DNA of 64,000 nucleotides, from contig NZ_VOQF01000003.1 in assembly GCF_007994985.1 (NCBI RefSeq), forward strand, positions 62,001-126,000. Reading direction: 5' to 3'. Made by a program: the position numbers and the translations under genes. Origin of the DNA: Metabacillus litoralis (GTDB taxonomy: Bacteria; Bacillota; Bacilli; Bacillales; Bacillaceae). Numbering within the stretch: the stretch's first letter is position 1; every line of letters starts with the position of its first letter. This document shows positions 54,120-63,479 of this stretch, in pieces. The notes beneath the pieces were generated by a model. It did no database searches and was not told the origin of the DNA. It saw nothing but the letters and a program-made list of their open reading frames with translations.

Positions 54120-54176
54120 TGTAAATCTCCTCTCCTAATCAGGTAAAAATTTTATTTTAATTTTGGTTGCTCATAA

Positions 54177-54581
54177 TTAATGGAAAAACCTTGACATATC
54201 GCCCTGTCTTAAAGTCGGACGGTTAAATCGCCCAGCCTGCATGAGCTCAGACTTTAATAGTTTACGCAATTCAGCATCACTTAAGTCAGGCTTTTCAACA
54301 GTTTTAGGTTCTTCATGTTTTCCTTCAGCATGTGCGTGTTCTGCTCGTGAGAAAATCTGTTTAATACCAGCTAGATTCACACCTTGTTCGATAAGCGCCC
54401 TAATCTCTAGTAACTTATCAACATCGTTAAATGAGAATAGTCTTCTGTTACTTTCTGTTCTTGCAGGAAAAATCAATTCATTTTCTTCATAATATCGAAT
54501 TTGCCTAGCAGATAAATCTGTGAGCTGCATAACAATTCCTATTGGGAATAAATGCATTGAGCGGCGAATATTATCACTCAT
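54177..54581 (-). CDS. glnR: MerR-family nitrogen repressor GlnR
   Basis: 134 residues. N-terminal MerR-type HTH ([20 protein letters not shown]), linker, and the C-terminal tail ending GDMSRFFH that contacts feedback-inhibited glutamine synthetase. Represses its own operon when nitrogen is plentiful. AAGGAG ribosome site. First gene of glnRA, with a near-consensus promoter and GlnR box upstream. Confidence 0.97.
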   Translation of the reverse strand: MSDNIRRSMHLFPIGIVMQLTDLSARQIRYYEENELIFPARTESNRRLFSFNDVDKLLEIRALIEQGVNLAGIKQIFSRAEHAHAEGKHEEPKTVEKPDLSDAELRKLLKSELMQAGRFNRPTLRQGDMSRFFH

Positions 54582-54615
54582 GTTATTTGCTCCTTTTGTT
54601 TAACTAACTAATTTT

Positions 54616-54666
54616 ATTATAATTAACGTCATATAATATGTCAACACCATGTTAGAATTATTAACA
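54616..54666 (-). promoter_or_regulatory. glnRA promoter and GlnR/TnrA box
   Basis: Minus strand TTGACA (54639-54644), 17 bp, TATAAT (54616-54621): full consensus. TGTTAGAATTATTAACA (54650-54666) exactly fits TGTNA-N7-TNACA and lies just upstream of the -35. Confidence 0.9.
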
Positions 54667-54692
54667 TGGTAAATGCAAGTTTTTTTCTATTT

Positions 54693-55961
54693 TTATAGTG
54701 AAAGTAATTGCTTTTCAATCAATGAATCTATTGCAAGAGATATTGCAATTTTTACATGAGAATAGGTAAGTCCACCTTGTACGTATGCAACATAGGGTGC
54801 CCTTAATGGCCCATCAGCTGTAAGCTCTATACTTGCTCCTTGAATGAACGTACCAGCCGCCATAATGACATCATCTTCATAACCCGGCATATAATTAGGA
54901 TATGGTGTTACGTGTGAGTTAATTGGTGATGCATATTGAATAGCTTGACAAAATGCTACCATTTTTTTGGGGTCATTAAACTGAACTGATTGAATAAGGT
55001 CAGTTCTTTTGCTATCCCATTTAGGTGATGTATCCATCCCAATTTCTTGGAGAAGCGCAGAAGTAAAAACAGCCCCTTTTAATGCTTCTCCTACAACATG
55101 TGGTGCTAAAAAGAATCCCTGATACATCTCCTGTAAACTATATAAGGAGGCACCAGCTTCAGCACCTATACCCGGCGAAGTCATACGATATGAACACGCC
55201 TCAACTAAATGTTTTTTTCCTACTATGTATCCTCCTGTTTTAGCTATCCCACCACCAGGATTTTTAATTAAAGAACCAGCAATTAAATCTGCTCCTATAT
55301 GACATGGTTCAAATTCCTCTACAAATTCACCATAGCAATTATCAACAAAAACCACTACATCTTCTTTGATTGATTTAACAATATCAATCATTTCATGAAT
55401 TTCCTCGATTGTAAAGGATGGTCTATTTGCATATCCCTTCGATCGTTGTATACCAATCATTTTAGTTTTTGAACTTATCACCCTTCTAACAGAATCAAAA
55501 TCGACGCGTCCATTTTCCTTTAAGTCAACAGTCTGATAATCGATGTTATATTCTTTTAAGGAACCTACTCCATTACCTCTTATTCCTACAATTTCCTCAA
55601 GTGTGTCATATGGTTTTCCTGTTATGTATATTAACTCATCTCCAGGTCTCAAAATACCAAATAACGCTATTGAAATCGCATGTGTTCCAGAAATGATTTG
55701 TGGACGAACTAAGCCCGCTTCCCCACCAAATACATCTGCATATATTTGCTCTAGCGTGTCTCTACCAGCATCATCATAACCATATCCTGTTGTAGGAATA
55801 AAGTGGGAATCACTGACACGATGCTTTTGAAAGCTTTGTAAAACCCTAAATTGATTGGATTCACTTCTTTTATCAATCATATCGTGAACATCACTAATTT
55901 TATTTTCAATTTTTGAAACCAGTGGTGCTAGTTGTGCACCACTTTTTAAATGATTAAACAT
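54693..55961 (-). CDS. ynbB: YnbB-like PLP-dependent enzyme (methionine gamma-lyase family, 'aluminum resistance protein')
   Basis: 422 residues, fold type I. PLP lysine in [20 protein letters not shown]; aspartate in [19 protein letters not shown]-terminal [20 protein letters not shown] is diagnostic of the family. Exact reaction is not established. ATG chosen 8 nt after AGAGGG; overlaps the end of hflX by 8 bp, so they are coupled. The same hflX-ynbB-glnR-glnA order occurs in B. subtilis. Confidence 0.92.
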   Translation of the reverse strand: MFNHLKSGAQLAPLVSKIENKISDVHDMIDKRSESNQFRVLQSFQKHRVSDSHFIPTTGYGYDDAGRDTLEQIYADVFGGEAGLVRPQIISGTHAISIALFGILRPGDELIYITGKPYDTLEEIVGIRGNGVGSLKEYNIDYQTVDLKENGRVDFDSVRRVISSKTKMIGIQRSKGYANRPSFTIEEIHEMIDIVKSIKEDVVVFVDNCYGEFVEEFEPCHIGADLIAGSLIKNPGGGIAKTGGYIVGKKHLVEACSYRMTSPGIGAEAGASLYSLQEMYQGFFLAPHVVGEALKGAVFTSALLQEIGMDTSPKWDSKRTDLIQSVQFNDPKKMVAFCQAIQYASPINSHVTPYPNYMPGYEDDVIMAAGTFIQGASIELTADGPLRAPYVAYVQGGLTYSHVKIAISLAIDSLIEKQLLSL

Positions 55962-57237
55962 GTTCTTGTCCCTCTCCATTGTACATCTCTAGTTGACCAT
56001 TAATTGAATGTGATGGAAGTACATATCCTTCAACATTATACATTTCATCTTCTTCAGAAAAATGAAATGAAGTAATAAGCGTTTCTGATTTTAATTGAGA
56101 AAGAACTCTACCTTCATTTGCAGGTATTTCCACTGCATAATGATTCATACCACCCTTTGCTAGCTCCTCAACTTTTTTCATTAGCTTCTCCAAGTCTTCT
56201 TCCGAAAAAGCAGAGATTGACACATAATCTTCCATAGGTGATGGTACAAATGATGCGGGTGTTAGATCTTTTTTATTATAAACTGTTAATATTGGTATTT
56301 CAGAGACATCAAGCTGATCTAGTAATTTATATACTGTCTGCTCATGATTAGCATAATCCTCATTTGAACTATCCACTATATGTAAGATTAAATTAGCTTC
56401 TTTCACTTCTTCAAGTGTTGAACGGAATGCTGCAACAAGAGTAGTTGGTAAATCCTGAATAAATCCTACTGTATCAGTAATTAACGCTTGATACGAAGAA
56501 GGCAACAAAACTTTCCGTGTCATCGGATCTAAAGTTGCAAATAACAAATCCTCTTCAAAACTTCCCGCTGTTGTTAACCGATTAAAGATTGTAGATTTAC
56601 CAGCATTTGTATATCCAACAAGGGCTAGTTGAAATGCTTGATTTTTTTGACGACGCTCTCTATATCGATTTCTGTGGCGAACAACGGAAGAAAGCTGTTG
56701 TTTAATTTCATTTATTCTGTTTCGAATATGTCTTCTGTCAGTCTCAAGCTGAGTTTCTCCAGGTCCTCTTGTACCAATTCCTCCACCTTGACGTGATAAG
56801 GAAATACCTTGTCCAACTAGTCTAGGTAATAAATACTGAAGCTGCGCTAATTCAACCTGTAGCTTACCTTCTTTAGATTTAGCACGTTGGGCAAAAATGT
56901 CCAAAATCAATTGAGTGCGATCGATAATTCGAACATTTAAAATTGTCGATAAATTCCTTAGTTGACTAGGTGACAATTCATCGTTAAAAATGACTATATC
57001 TGGTTCGAGCTCTTCAACTACATTTAAAACTTCGTCAACCTTTCCCTTTCCTATATAGGTAGCAGGATGGGGACGTTCTCTTTTTTGAGTAATAATTGTA
57101 AGTACTTCTCCATTTGCAGTTTTTGTTAAAGATCCTAGTTCTTCCAATGAGTAAACAAAATGTTCATCATTCATTGTTTGGAGTTGACACCCTACTAGGA
57201 TAACTTTTTCTTTTAAAACATCAAGTGTATTATTCAA
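55954..57237 (-). CDS. hflX: GTPase HflX (ribosome-splitting)
   Basis: 427 residues. N-terminal HflX domain ([54 protein letters not shown]) and GTPase domain with G1 [13 protein letters not shown]3 [10 protein letters not shown] and G4 YNKKD. Splits stalled or hibernating 70S ribosomes. TTG start with an AGG-containing ribosome site. B. subtilis synonym ynbA. Confidence 0.94.
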   Translation of the reverse strand: MNNTLDVLKEKVILVGCQLQTMNDEHFVYSLEELGSLTKTANGEVLTIITQKRERPHPATYIGKGKVDEVLNVVEELEPDIVIFNDELSPSQLRNLSTILNVRIIDRTQLILDIFAQRAKSKEGKLQVELAQLQYLLPRLVGQGISLSRQGGGIGTRGPGETQLETDRRHIRNRINEIKQQLSSVVRHRNRYRERRQKNQAFQLALVGYTNAGKSTIFNRLTTAGSFEEDLLFATLDPMTRKVLLPSSYQALITDTVGFIQDLPTTLVAAFRSTLEEVKEANLILHIVDSSNEDYANHEQTVYKLLDQLDVSEIPILTVYNKKDLTPASFVPSPMEDYVSISAFSEEDLEKLMKKVEELAKGGMNHYAVEIPANEGRVLSQLKSETLITSFHFSEEDEMYNVEGYVLPSHSINGQLEMYNGEGQEHV

Positions 57238-57445
57238 TGAGAAAACCTATCCTTTCGCCATTTTTAGCTCTATAATCATATCAAACATTTTACCATATCT
57301 CTAATTATTTCTTTAGTATAATCAAAAACAAGAATCTTCATTTATAATTTAAGTTTATCATAATAAAAAAATCAATTGACCTTTATTCCTACACACTATA
57401 AAATCAATTTCGAGTTACACCTTAAGAAGAACATGGGGGATATAA

Positions 57446-58084
57446 ATGACGTGGGAAGTTTTAAGTATTATTGGTACAATCGCTTTTGCCATTAGTGGTG
57501 CTATCGTTGCTATGGAAGAAGAATATGACATATTAGGTATTTATATTTTAGGTATTGTTACTGCATTCGGTGGAGGAGCCATACGAAATTTATTAATAGG
57601 CGTCCCAGTTTCAGCACTATGGGAGCAAGGACTTCTCTTTCAAGTAGCTTTATTTTCAATGACCATTGTATTTCTGTTTCCGAATAAACTTCTTAAGCAT
57701 TGGCATAAATGGGGAAATTTAACTGATGCAATTGGACTTTCTGCATTTGCCATTCAAGGAGCACTTTATGCTGTTGAAATGGATCATCCGATTAGTGCTG
57801 TTGTTGTAGCAGCTGTTTTGACAGGTAGTGGTGGTGGAATAGTCCGTGATCTTTTAGCAGGTCGAAAGCCACTTGTACTTCGTGCTGAAATTTATGCATT
57901 TTGGGCAATACTTGCTGGTCTATTAATTGGATTTAACATTGTATCTGATCCAGTTGGTTTATATACGTTATTTGTTACAATTGTTCTCCTTCGAGTATTT
58001 TCATACACTTATAAATGGAAACTTCCAAATAGAAGCTTACATAATGCCACGTCATCGTCAGGAGATAAAGACCTTTCTCAATAA
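57446..58084 (+). CDS. UPF0126/TRIC-type membrane protein (YvgT-like)
   Basis: 212 residues, about seven membrane helices in two related halves: IGTIAFAISGAIVAMEEEYD with FGGGAIRNLLIG, and IGLSAFAIQGALYAVEMDHP with GSGGGIVRDLLAGRKP. The repeated GGG-x-x-R-(N/D)-LL motif is the hallmark of this glycine/TRIC channel family. Transported substrate not known here. GGGGGAT ribosome site. Shared bidirectional terminator. Confidence 0.9.
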   Translation: MTWEVLSIIGTIAFAISGAIVAMEEEYDILGIYILGIVTAFGGGAIRNLLIGVPVSALWEQGLLFQVALFSMTIVFLFPNKLLKHWHKWGNLTDAIGLSAFAIQGALYAVEMDHPISAVVVAAVLTGSGGGIVRDLLAGRKPLVLRAEIYAFWAILAGLLIGFNIVSDPVGLYTLFVTIVLLRVFSYTYKWKLPNRSLHNATSSSGDKDLSQ

Positions 58085-58114
58085 AAAACCTGGAAGATAA
58101 TTTCCAGGTTTTTA
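58083..58114. terminator. Bidirectional terminator
   Basis: 12-bp stem AAAAACCTGGAA / TTCCAGGTTTTT between convergent genes. Confidence 0.92.
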
Positions 58115-58118
58115 TACT

Positions 58119-58457
58119 TTAACTAATTTTTTTCAGCATTTTATCTGTTTGACTTACTTTACATTTGATATACGTCTGAGTAGTATCGAATAAATCAGCA
58201 ACAAATAATGTAGCACCATAGTATGTTTTATCATTTAACATTTCAGTATTTACAATATAATCATATATCACAGACTCTATGTCATTTAAGAATGGTAATA
58301 ATGTTCTATAATTAACTAAAATTTGATGAATCTGTATAATTAAAAATGGATTCTTATTAAATCTTTCTTCTAATTGATCAATCACATATTCATTAAGTGA
58401 CAATTCATTTTCAACAAGGTATTTTAACTCTTCCAAAAATAGTTTGTTATCACTCAT
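58119..58457 (-). CDS. Uncharacterised helical protein (112 aa)
   Basis: 112 residues, predicted all-helical and soluble: FLEELKYLVENELSLNEYVI, IIQIHQILVNYRTLLPFLND, YGATLFVADLFDTTQTYIKC. Hydrophobic/charged spacing suggests a four-helix bundle like the DUF1798-type small Bacillus proteins, but I cannot confirm the family. ATG after GGGAGTG. Single gene with a shared terminator. Confidence 0.7.
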   Translation of the reverse strand: MSDNKLFLEELKYLVENELSLNEYVIDQLEERFNKNPFLIIQIHQILVNYRTLLPFLNDIESVIYDYIVNTEMLNDKTYYGATLFVADLFDTTQTYIKCKVSQTDKMLKKIS

Positions 58458-58466
58458 TCTGATCAC

Positions 58467-58862
58467 TCCCTCTTATAGTTCATATCTTAACATTGTAAGG
58501 GATATTATGAAAGCGTTTCCAACATTATTTTCTATAGTTATTTTCGATTGGAATGTTGGTTTTCCATCACAATTGAGCATTAGTCACATATTTATACAAT
58601 TACCCTTTTCATTCAACTCACCATTATATTTAATTTTAATAAGAGTAAGGTTATATAACATACAATTAACAATAAAAAATGTCTGTTTTAACCATGTCTT
58701 AATATAAATTAAATTCTTTATTTATACACTCATTACTGTTGGAAGTTTTCCTTATTTTCATTACCTTGTTAAGCTAAGCATACTTAAAATTTTTTCTTCT
58801 CACCGAAATAAATTAACGGAATAAGTTATATTATCTTAACGGTGAAAGGTGTGTTCATTACC
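58467..58862. other. Intergenic region, no gene seen
   Basis: A+T-rich. Frames open in it lack ribosome sites and carry no protein-like pattern. The right end holds the AAAGGTG ribosome site of the holin-like gene. Confidence 0.5.
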
Positions 58863-59246
58863 TTGAAGTGGAAAAATTACGGACTATGGGTGTCTATTGC
58901 ATCTGTTATGTATATGATATTGAAAGATCTTGGATTACAAATTGACCTAACTCAATGGGAAACATATGTTACATCAATACTAGGGATTCTCGTGACACTA
59001 GGGATCATTTCAAATCCTGAAAGTGGTAAAGGATTCTTTGATGCTAAAACCAAATCTACAGAGAATGTTTCTTTAACTAATAGCACTAACAAAGTAAATC
59101 AATCAGCTAATGTTATTGAAAATTCGGGTTCAGTAGTTGAAAACAATAATAATCAAATGCATCAATCTGAATCGACGGATAGTCAAGAAATTCCTTTCGA
59201 TGAAGAACTTATGCCAGATAGAAAATATGCGCCCTATGAAAAATAG
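58863..59246 (+). CDS. Phage-holin-like membrane protein with Asn/Ser-rich tail
   Basis: 127 residues. The first 60 (LKWKNYGLWVSIASVMYMIL ... SILGILVTLGIISNPESGKG) resemble the phi-LC3-type holin family: two membrane helices and the terminal L-G-I-x-x-(D/N)-P-x-x-x-G-K/T-G signature. The C-terminal half is a polar, Asn/Ser/Gln-rich linker ending PDRKYAPYEK. No endolysin or phage gene is near, so this is a lone cellular or relic holin. TTG start 11 nt after AAAGGTG; an in-frame GTG seven codons earlier is less likely. Confidence 0.75.
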   Translation: MKWKNYGLWVSIASVMYMILKDLGLQIDLTQWETYVTSILGILVTLGIISNPESGKGFFDAKTKSTENVSLTNSTNKVNQSANVIENSGSVVENNNNQMHQSESTDSQEIPFDEELMPDRKYAPYEK

Positions 59247-59379
59247 ATCGAACTAAATTTTTAACAAAATCCATACATTAAATTCATCTGGCATCCTTCT
59301 TATATAGAACAGTGCCATTTATATGGTTTGAATTCTGTTCACAGCAACAAGCCTTAAGTAAAGAGCACTTGCATATATA

Positions 59380-59485
59380 ATAAAAAAGGCAGGCACATAA
59401 GTATTTGAGCTAATGAAAACCTGAATTATTGGGGATGAATCAATTAATTCTTCACCTAATAGTTCGGGTCTTTATATGCTGTCGT
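59380..59485. repeat. Hairpin-repeat family copy 5
   Basis: AAAAAAGGCAGGCACATAAGTATTTGAGC at the left is a variant of the AAAAGAGGCTGGGACATAAGT end; stem ACCTGAATTATTGGG (59419-59433) / CCTAATAGTTCGGGT (59455-59469), then TATATGCTGTCG. The inverted partner end is not evident. It lies 134 bp after the holin-like gene. Confidence 0.78.
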
Positions 59486-59531
59486 TCAGAACATGCCTTA
59501 AATTGACACATATACATATCTATTAACCTTC

Positions 59532-59864
59532 TTATCTTTTAAGCTTTTCAACCTTTACAAGACCACCTACATGATTTTCTTGCTCTACATATGCAATGAT
59601 TTTATCATTTATTTTTATATGATCTTGAATAGGATGTTTCATTTTTTCACTATCAAAGTAAATTTTTGTTTTCCCATCAATCGATTGTCCGTAATACTCA
59701 GTTCCCTTGATTTCTGTAATTAAATAAGTGAATGTTTTGTATTTCTCTAATTCCTCTACATTATCTACTTCATGTTTTTCATTATCAATTGGTTTTACAA
59801 AGTAAATTGCTAAAGCTATCAAAAAGCTAGATAACATGAGCAGAATAATCAGCTTAATTTTCAT
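59532..59864 (-). CDS. Small membrane-anchored protein (110 aa), unknown function
   Basis: 110 residues. N-terminal signal anchor (KLIILLMLSSFLIALAIYFV), then a beta-rich extracytoplasmic domain (YKTFTYLITEIKGTEYYGQS ... IYFDSEKMKHPIQDHIKIND) that looks OB-like. No lipobox cysteine. ATG 4 nt after GGAGGG; the frame continues upstream without a ribosome site. Family not recognised. Confidence 0.7.
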   Translation of the reverse strand: MKIKLIILLMLSSFLIALAIYFVKPIDNEKHEVDNVEELEKYKTFTYLITEIKGTEYYGQSIDGKTKIYFDSEKMKHPIQDHIKINDKIIAYVEQENHVGGLVKVEKLKR

Positions 59865-59970
59865 TTTCCCCTCCAAAAATTTAAAATCTATATGATGTAT
59901 GCTAATAGCAGGAAAAAAAGAACGGCTTAAACCAAGTTTTAAAAATTTTATATTTATATAATTTGCCATA

Positions 59971-60012
59971 TTAAGATTTGATGTTAATTTCTATTACAGG
60001 CATTCGATTTCC
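59971..60012. repeat. Solo end fragment of the 9.6-kb MITE family
   Basis: 59982-60012 matches 9631-9661 at 27 of 31 positions (core TTACAGGCATTCG), and the bases before it resemble the inverted end. The rest of the element is absent, so this is a decayed remnant. Confidence 0.65.
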
Positions 60013-60036
60013 CGATATAAAAAACAATGCTTAAAC

Positions 60037-60066
60037 ATTAAAAAGCTAACTCCGTAGAGTCAGCCT
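60037..60066 (-). terminator. Terminator of spoVK
   Basis: Minus strand GCTGACTC / GAGTTAGC stem followed by TTTTTAATG, 30 bp after the stop codon. Confidence 0.82.
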
Positions 60067-60095
60067 TTCAGTATCATTTAAATAATCTAAAAATG

Positions 60096-61058
60096 TTAAG
60101 TAGGTTTTTCATTTGATAATACTAAATCTTGACTTTTAATCGTTAACAAATCTTCACGATGATAGGAATCTGTTAACAATAACCTCATTGCTTGTGCTCT
60201 TATTGATTTTTCTATGATATTTCTTACATAACGTCCATTACTAAATTTTGCGGGATGTGTCATTGTTTTAACATCCATAAGATGCTCTTTAAATTTTATC
60301 ATCGCATCTTGATTAAAGCGATACTCACGCTCAGTAATCATTCTGTTTGAAATTTCCATTAAATCATCTACAGAATAATCTGGAAAATCAACAACAAGAG
60401 GAAATCTTGATAATAAACCTGGATTTAATGATAAGAAATTATCCATTTCTTTAGGATAGCCAGCAAGTATTAGAACAAAATCATGTTGTTTATCTTCCAT
60501 ATGCTTTACTAACGTATCAATGGCTTCCTTACCAAAATCCTTTTCTCCACCTCTTGCAAGTGAATACGCCTCATCAATAAACAAGATACCTCCAAGAGCC
60601 TTCTTTATTAAATCACGTGTTTTTTGTGCTGTATGACCTATATACTCTCCCACCAGGTCTGCCCGCTCTGCCTCAATAAGGTGACCTTTTGATAACACAT
60701 TCATTTGAAAAAATAATTTACCTACTAATCTAGCAACAGTTGTTTTTCCTGTCCCTGGATTTCCTTTATACATCATATGAAGTGCTTGCTTTCCTGCCTT
60801 TAACCCCTGTTCCTCACGTTTTTTATTAATAAAAATCCAAGCATATATCTCTTTTATCATTTTCTTCATCTCATTCATACCAACTAGAGAGCTCATCTCT
60901 TCTTCAATCTCTCTAAGTATCGCATGCTTCACTTCAGCTTTTGGAATTTTAAGATCATAAGAAGATGAACTGGTTTCAGCATTTTCTTTTGATTGATTAT
61001 TTAATATTATGTTAATCTGTCCATTTGTCTTATACGTGACTGCTCGATCATATTCCAT
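60096..61058 (-). CDS. spoVK: Stage V sporulation protein K (AAA+ ATPase)
   Basis: 320 residues. Walker A YKGNPGTGKTTVARLVG, Walker B GILFIDEAYSLARGG, sensor region LILAGYPKEMDNFL and arginine in NPGLLSRFPLVVDF: CbbX/SpoVK-type AAA+ protein. Expressed in the mother cell in B. subtilis and needed for spore maturation. ATG with GAGGTGA upstream. Gene order hfq ... spoVK ... hflX as in B. subtilis. Confidence 0.95.
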   Translation of the reverse strand: MEYDRAVTYKTNGQINIILNNQSKENAETSSSSYDLKIPKAEVKHAILREIEEEMSSLVGMNEMKKMIKEIYAWIFINKKREEQGLKAGKQALHMMYKGNPGTGKTTVARLVGKLFFQMNVLSKGHLIEAERADLVGEYIGHTAQKTRDLIKKALGGILFIDEAYSLARGGEKDFGKEAIDTLVKHMEDKQHDFVLILAGYPKEMDNFLSLNPGLLSRFPLVVDFPDYSVDDLMEISNRMITEREYRFNQDAMIKFKEHLMDVKTMTHPAKFSNGRYVRNIIEKSIRAQAMRLLLTDSYHREDLLTIKSQDLVLSNEKPT

Positions 61059-61429
61059 GAAAGTTCACCTCACAATCTGTTACTTATTATACGTGGGCTC
61101 AATTTTTATTGTGACATTGACCTAAATGAATATGTTATATCTATTGGATGAACGTTTGCGGATTCAGAAGAAATCTGTTGGTTTTTGCGGTTTCCCAAGA
61201 AATATTCATTCCTTTATTTATATTCATATAAAAATCTTTTACAACCTATGCTATGATTTTTTTAATAAAGATTGATTTTTTTGCTTAGATTTTTAGGGTG
61301 TATTCCTCATTGTTCCATACTCTCTGAACTTAAAGATCGTCAAGCTATAACTGACAAATCTTTTAAACGGATCTTTTGAAAAAAATTCTTTAGACTAACC
61401 TAACTTAAAGGTGAAATAAGGACTGAATA
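61059..61429. other. Intergenic region, no gene seen
   Basis: Region between hfq and spoVK. In B. subtilis several small genes (ymzA, nrd genes and others) lie between these two; none is seen here. No repeat-family copy recognised. Confidence 0.5.
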
Positions 61430-61468
61430 AAAAAAGAACCGATAAGAGCTACTTATCGGTTCTTTTTT
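61430..61468 (-). terminator. Terminator of hfq
   Basis: AAAAAAGAACCGATAAG / CTTATCGGTTCTTTTTT, 11-bp core stem plus T-run. Confidence 0.93.
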
Positions 61469-61479
61469 ATGTATATATT

Positions 61480-61704
61480 CTACTCAAGTTCTAGTTGAAT
61501 ATTTTTTTGTGGCGAAAATGTCGATATCGCATGCTTATAAATTAATTGTTGCTTTCCTTCTGATTCTAACAAAACAGTAAAGTTATCAAAGCCTTTTACT
61601 AATCCTCTTAATTGAAAGCCATTTAATAAAAACACAGTTACAAACGTACCATCCTTACGAAGTTGGTTAAGAAATTGATCTTGAATATTAATTGATTGTT
61701 TCAT
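61480..61704 (-). CDS. hfq: RNA-binding protein Hfq
   Basis: 74 residues. Sm1 motif ([20 protein letters not shown] ... [14 protein letters not shown]) and Sm2 with IYKHAIST, where the YKH triad binds uridine-rich RNA. Forms a hexamer; its role in Bacillus small-RNA control is limited but it binds many RNAs. GAGGAGG ribosome site. Follows miaA by 38 bp, co-transcribed as in most bacteria. Confidence 0.97.
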   Translation of the reverse strand: MKQSINIQDQFLNQLRKDGTFVTVFLLNGFQLRGLVKGFDNFTVLLESEGKQQLIYKHAISTFSPQKNIQLELE

Positions 61705-61742
61705 GTTTCGTCCTCCTCTTTTCTCTATACCATTAAATTCGA

Positions 61743-62687
61743 TTAAAGTTCTAGCTTTCCTGCTATGTATGAAAAAATTTCATCTACCTTTTGTTCATGG
61801 TGAATAGGTGGTGTCATATCAAACCATTTTACTTCCATTTTATTGCGGAACCAGGTAAGTTGTCGCTTGGCATACCTTCTAGAATTTTGTTTAAGTTGGA
61901 GAATTACCTCATCAAGTGTACAGCTACCATCTAAATAATCAAAAAATTCTTTGTACCCAATGGCTTTAGCTGCCTGACTATCTCTGAGACCTTTGTCAAA
62001 TAATTCCTTAGCTTCTGTTAGTACACCTTGCTCTACCATAATATCCACTCGATGATTAATTCGGTCATATAATACATCACGATCCATCGACAATCCAATG
62101 AGAGCAACATCATAAAGAAGGTGTTTTTCTTGATCGTTTATGTATTCAGACATTGGTTTTTTTGTGCACTCATATACTTCTAGTGCTCGTATAACTCTTC
62201 TTGAATTATTAGGGTGTATATTTTTTGCTGACACTGGATCAATTAACACTAGCTGTTCATGTAATACTTTTTCCCCTTTTTCTTCAAGCAATTTATACAT
62301 TTTCTCACGGAAGACTGGATTTGATGGTGATTCAGTGAATTGATAATCATATAAAACTGATTGAATGTATAAGCCTGTACCACCAACTATCATTGGCATT
62401 TTATTACGTGAAGTAATGTTATTAATCAATGGTCTAACAGTTTCTTGAAATTCTGCAACAGAAAAATCTTCATTAGGGTTTTTTATGTCGATAAGATGAT
62501 GAGGAATATTTTCCATTTCATCCTTTCTAATTTTCGCTGTACCAACATTCATACCCTTATAAATTTGCATTGAATCACCACTTATAATTTCACCGTTCAT
62601 ACGATGTGCTAGATCAATGCTAAGTTTTGTTTTACCAACTGCTGTTGGTCCGATGATGACGACGAGTTTCTCTCTATCCAATAACAA
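61743..62687 (-). CDS. miaA: tRNA dimethylallyltransferase
   Basis: 314 residues. P-loop [15 protein letters not shown], catalytic Asp in [29 protein letters not shown] and [15 protein letters not shown]-terminal [14 protein letters not shown]. Adds the isopentenyl group to A37 of tRNAs reading UNN codons. Upstream of hfq as in B. subtilis; the mutL gene expected before it is not here, since a DUF2294 gene precedes it. Confidence 0.97.
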   Translation of the reverse strand: MLLDREKLVVIIGPTAVGKTKLSIDLAHRMNGEIISGDSMQIYKGMNVGTAKIRKDEMENIPHHLIDIKNPNEDFSVAEFQETVRPLINNITSRNKMPMIVGGTGLYIQSVLYDYQFTESPSNPVFREKMYKLLEEKGEKVLHEQLVLIDPVSAKNIHPNNSRRVIRALEVYECTKKPMSEYINDQEKHLLYDVALIGLSMDRDVLYDRINHRVDIMVEQGVLTEAKELFDKGLRDSQAAKAIGYKEFFDYLDGSCTLDEVILQLKQNSRRYAKRQLTWFRNKMEVKWFDMTPPIHHEQKVDEIFSYIAGKLEL

Positions 62688-62907
62688 TCACTCTTTCACA
62701 TAGAATAGATTCTACGTTCATCATCTTATCATGTGTTTGATGTGAACACCAGATTATTGTAACCTTTTTAATATAAATGTAAACATTTGAAAGAATATTT
62801 ACTAACCCATAATTAAGTATTATGTTATTTGTTCTAATAGTTAACATAATATTATTATGGTTTAATTTCTATTCATGCCTTTTGACTATTTTTTTGCCTG
62901 GAAATGG

Positions 62908-63279
62908 TCAAGAACTAAATGTTTTCTCATAATTATTTGTTAATTTAAACACCATAATTCTCTCACCAGTACTTGTACTTATATCTGTATGAAAGCTTTT
63001 CACTTTTTCGCCAGTTATGTTTAATATAATACCCTTTAAATTCTCGACACCAGATTCAACACATGCAGTTCTTGTTCGCTTAATTGATAACAAACCATCT
63101 TTCGTTTCAGAAACTACATATTCAGCTGGTGTTAAAATTCCTTTAAGATTTATGATAATCATATCTCGTAAAATATCTGATTTAACTGTAATTGATCCCC
63201 TCCCAAGGAAATCCTTTTCCCATTGTGTAATTTCTTTACTAATTTCAGCTTCTATTGTGCCTTTAGATGTTGTTGTCAT
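62908..63279 (-). CDS. DUF2294-family protein
   Basis: 123 residues. EISKEITQWEKDFLGRGSIT, IINLKGILTPAEYVVSETKD and SFHTDISTSTGERIMVFKLT follow the DUF2294 (Na-translocating-decarboxylase-linked name in databases, function unproven) pattern. Soluble. ATG after AAGGAGG. Single gene between miaA and the divergent TerC-family gene. Confidence 0.85.
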   Translation of the reverse strand: MTTTSKGTIEAEISKEITQWEKDFLGRGSITVKSDILRDMIIINLKGILTPAEYVVSETKDGLLSIKRTRTACVESGVENLKGIILNITGEKVKSFHTDISTSTGERIMVFKLTNNYEKTFSS

Positions 63280-63479
63280 ATTATCCTCCTTCTACTAAAA
63301 GCAATCATATATGTATTCGTAATATTTTACTTCAATCGCTTAAAAGGTATCCATTATCCTTTACAACCAATCTTCTTACTATTTATCAGTATTGTATTAC
63401 CAATAATCACCTATCATACACAAATCTAGATAGTACAAAATAGTTTTATGAAAATCTCTAGAACAGGAGATGACTGAAG

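Noticed and set aside
63280-63479. Expected yybP-ykoY manganese riboswitch before the TerC-family gene
   Set aside because: I could not find the conserved paired GGGGAGUA-type elements or a leader terminator.
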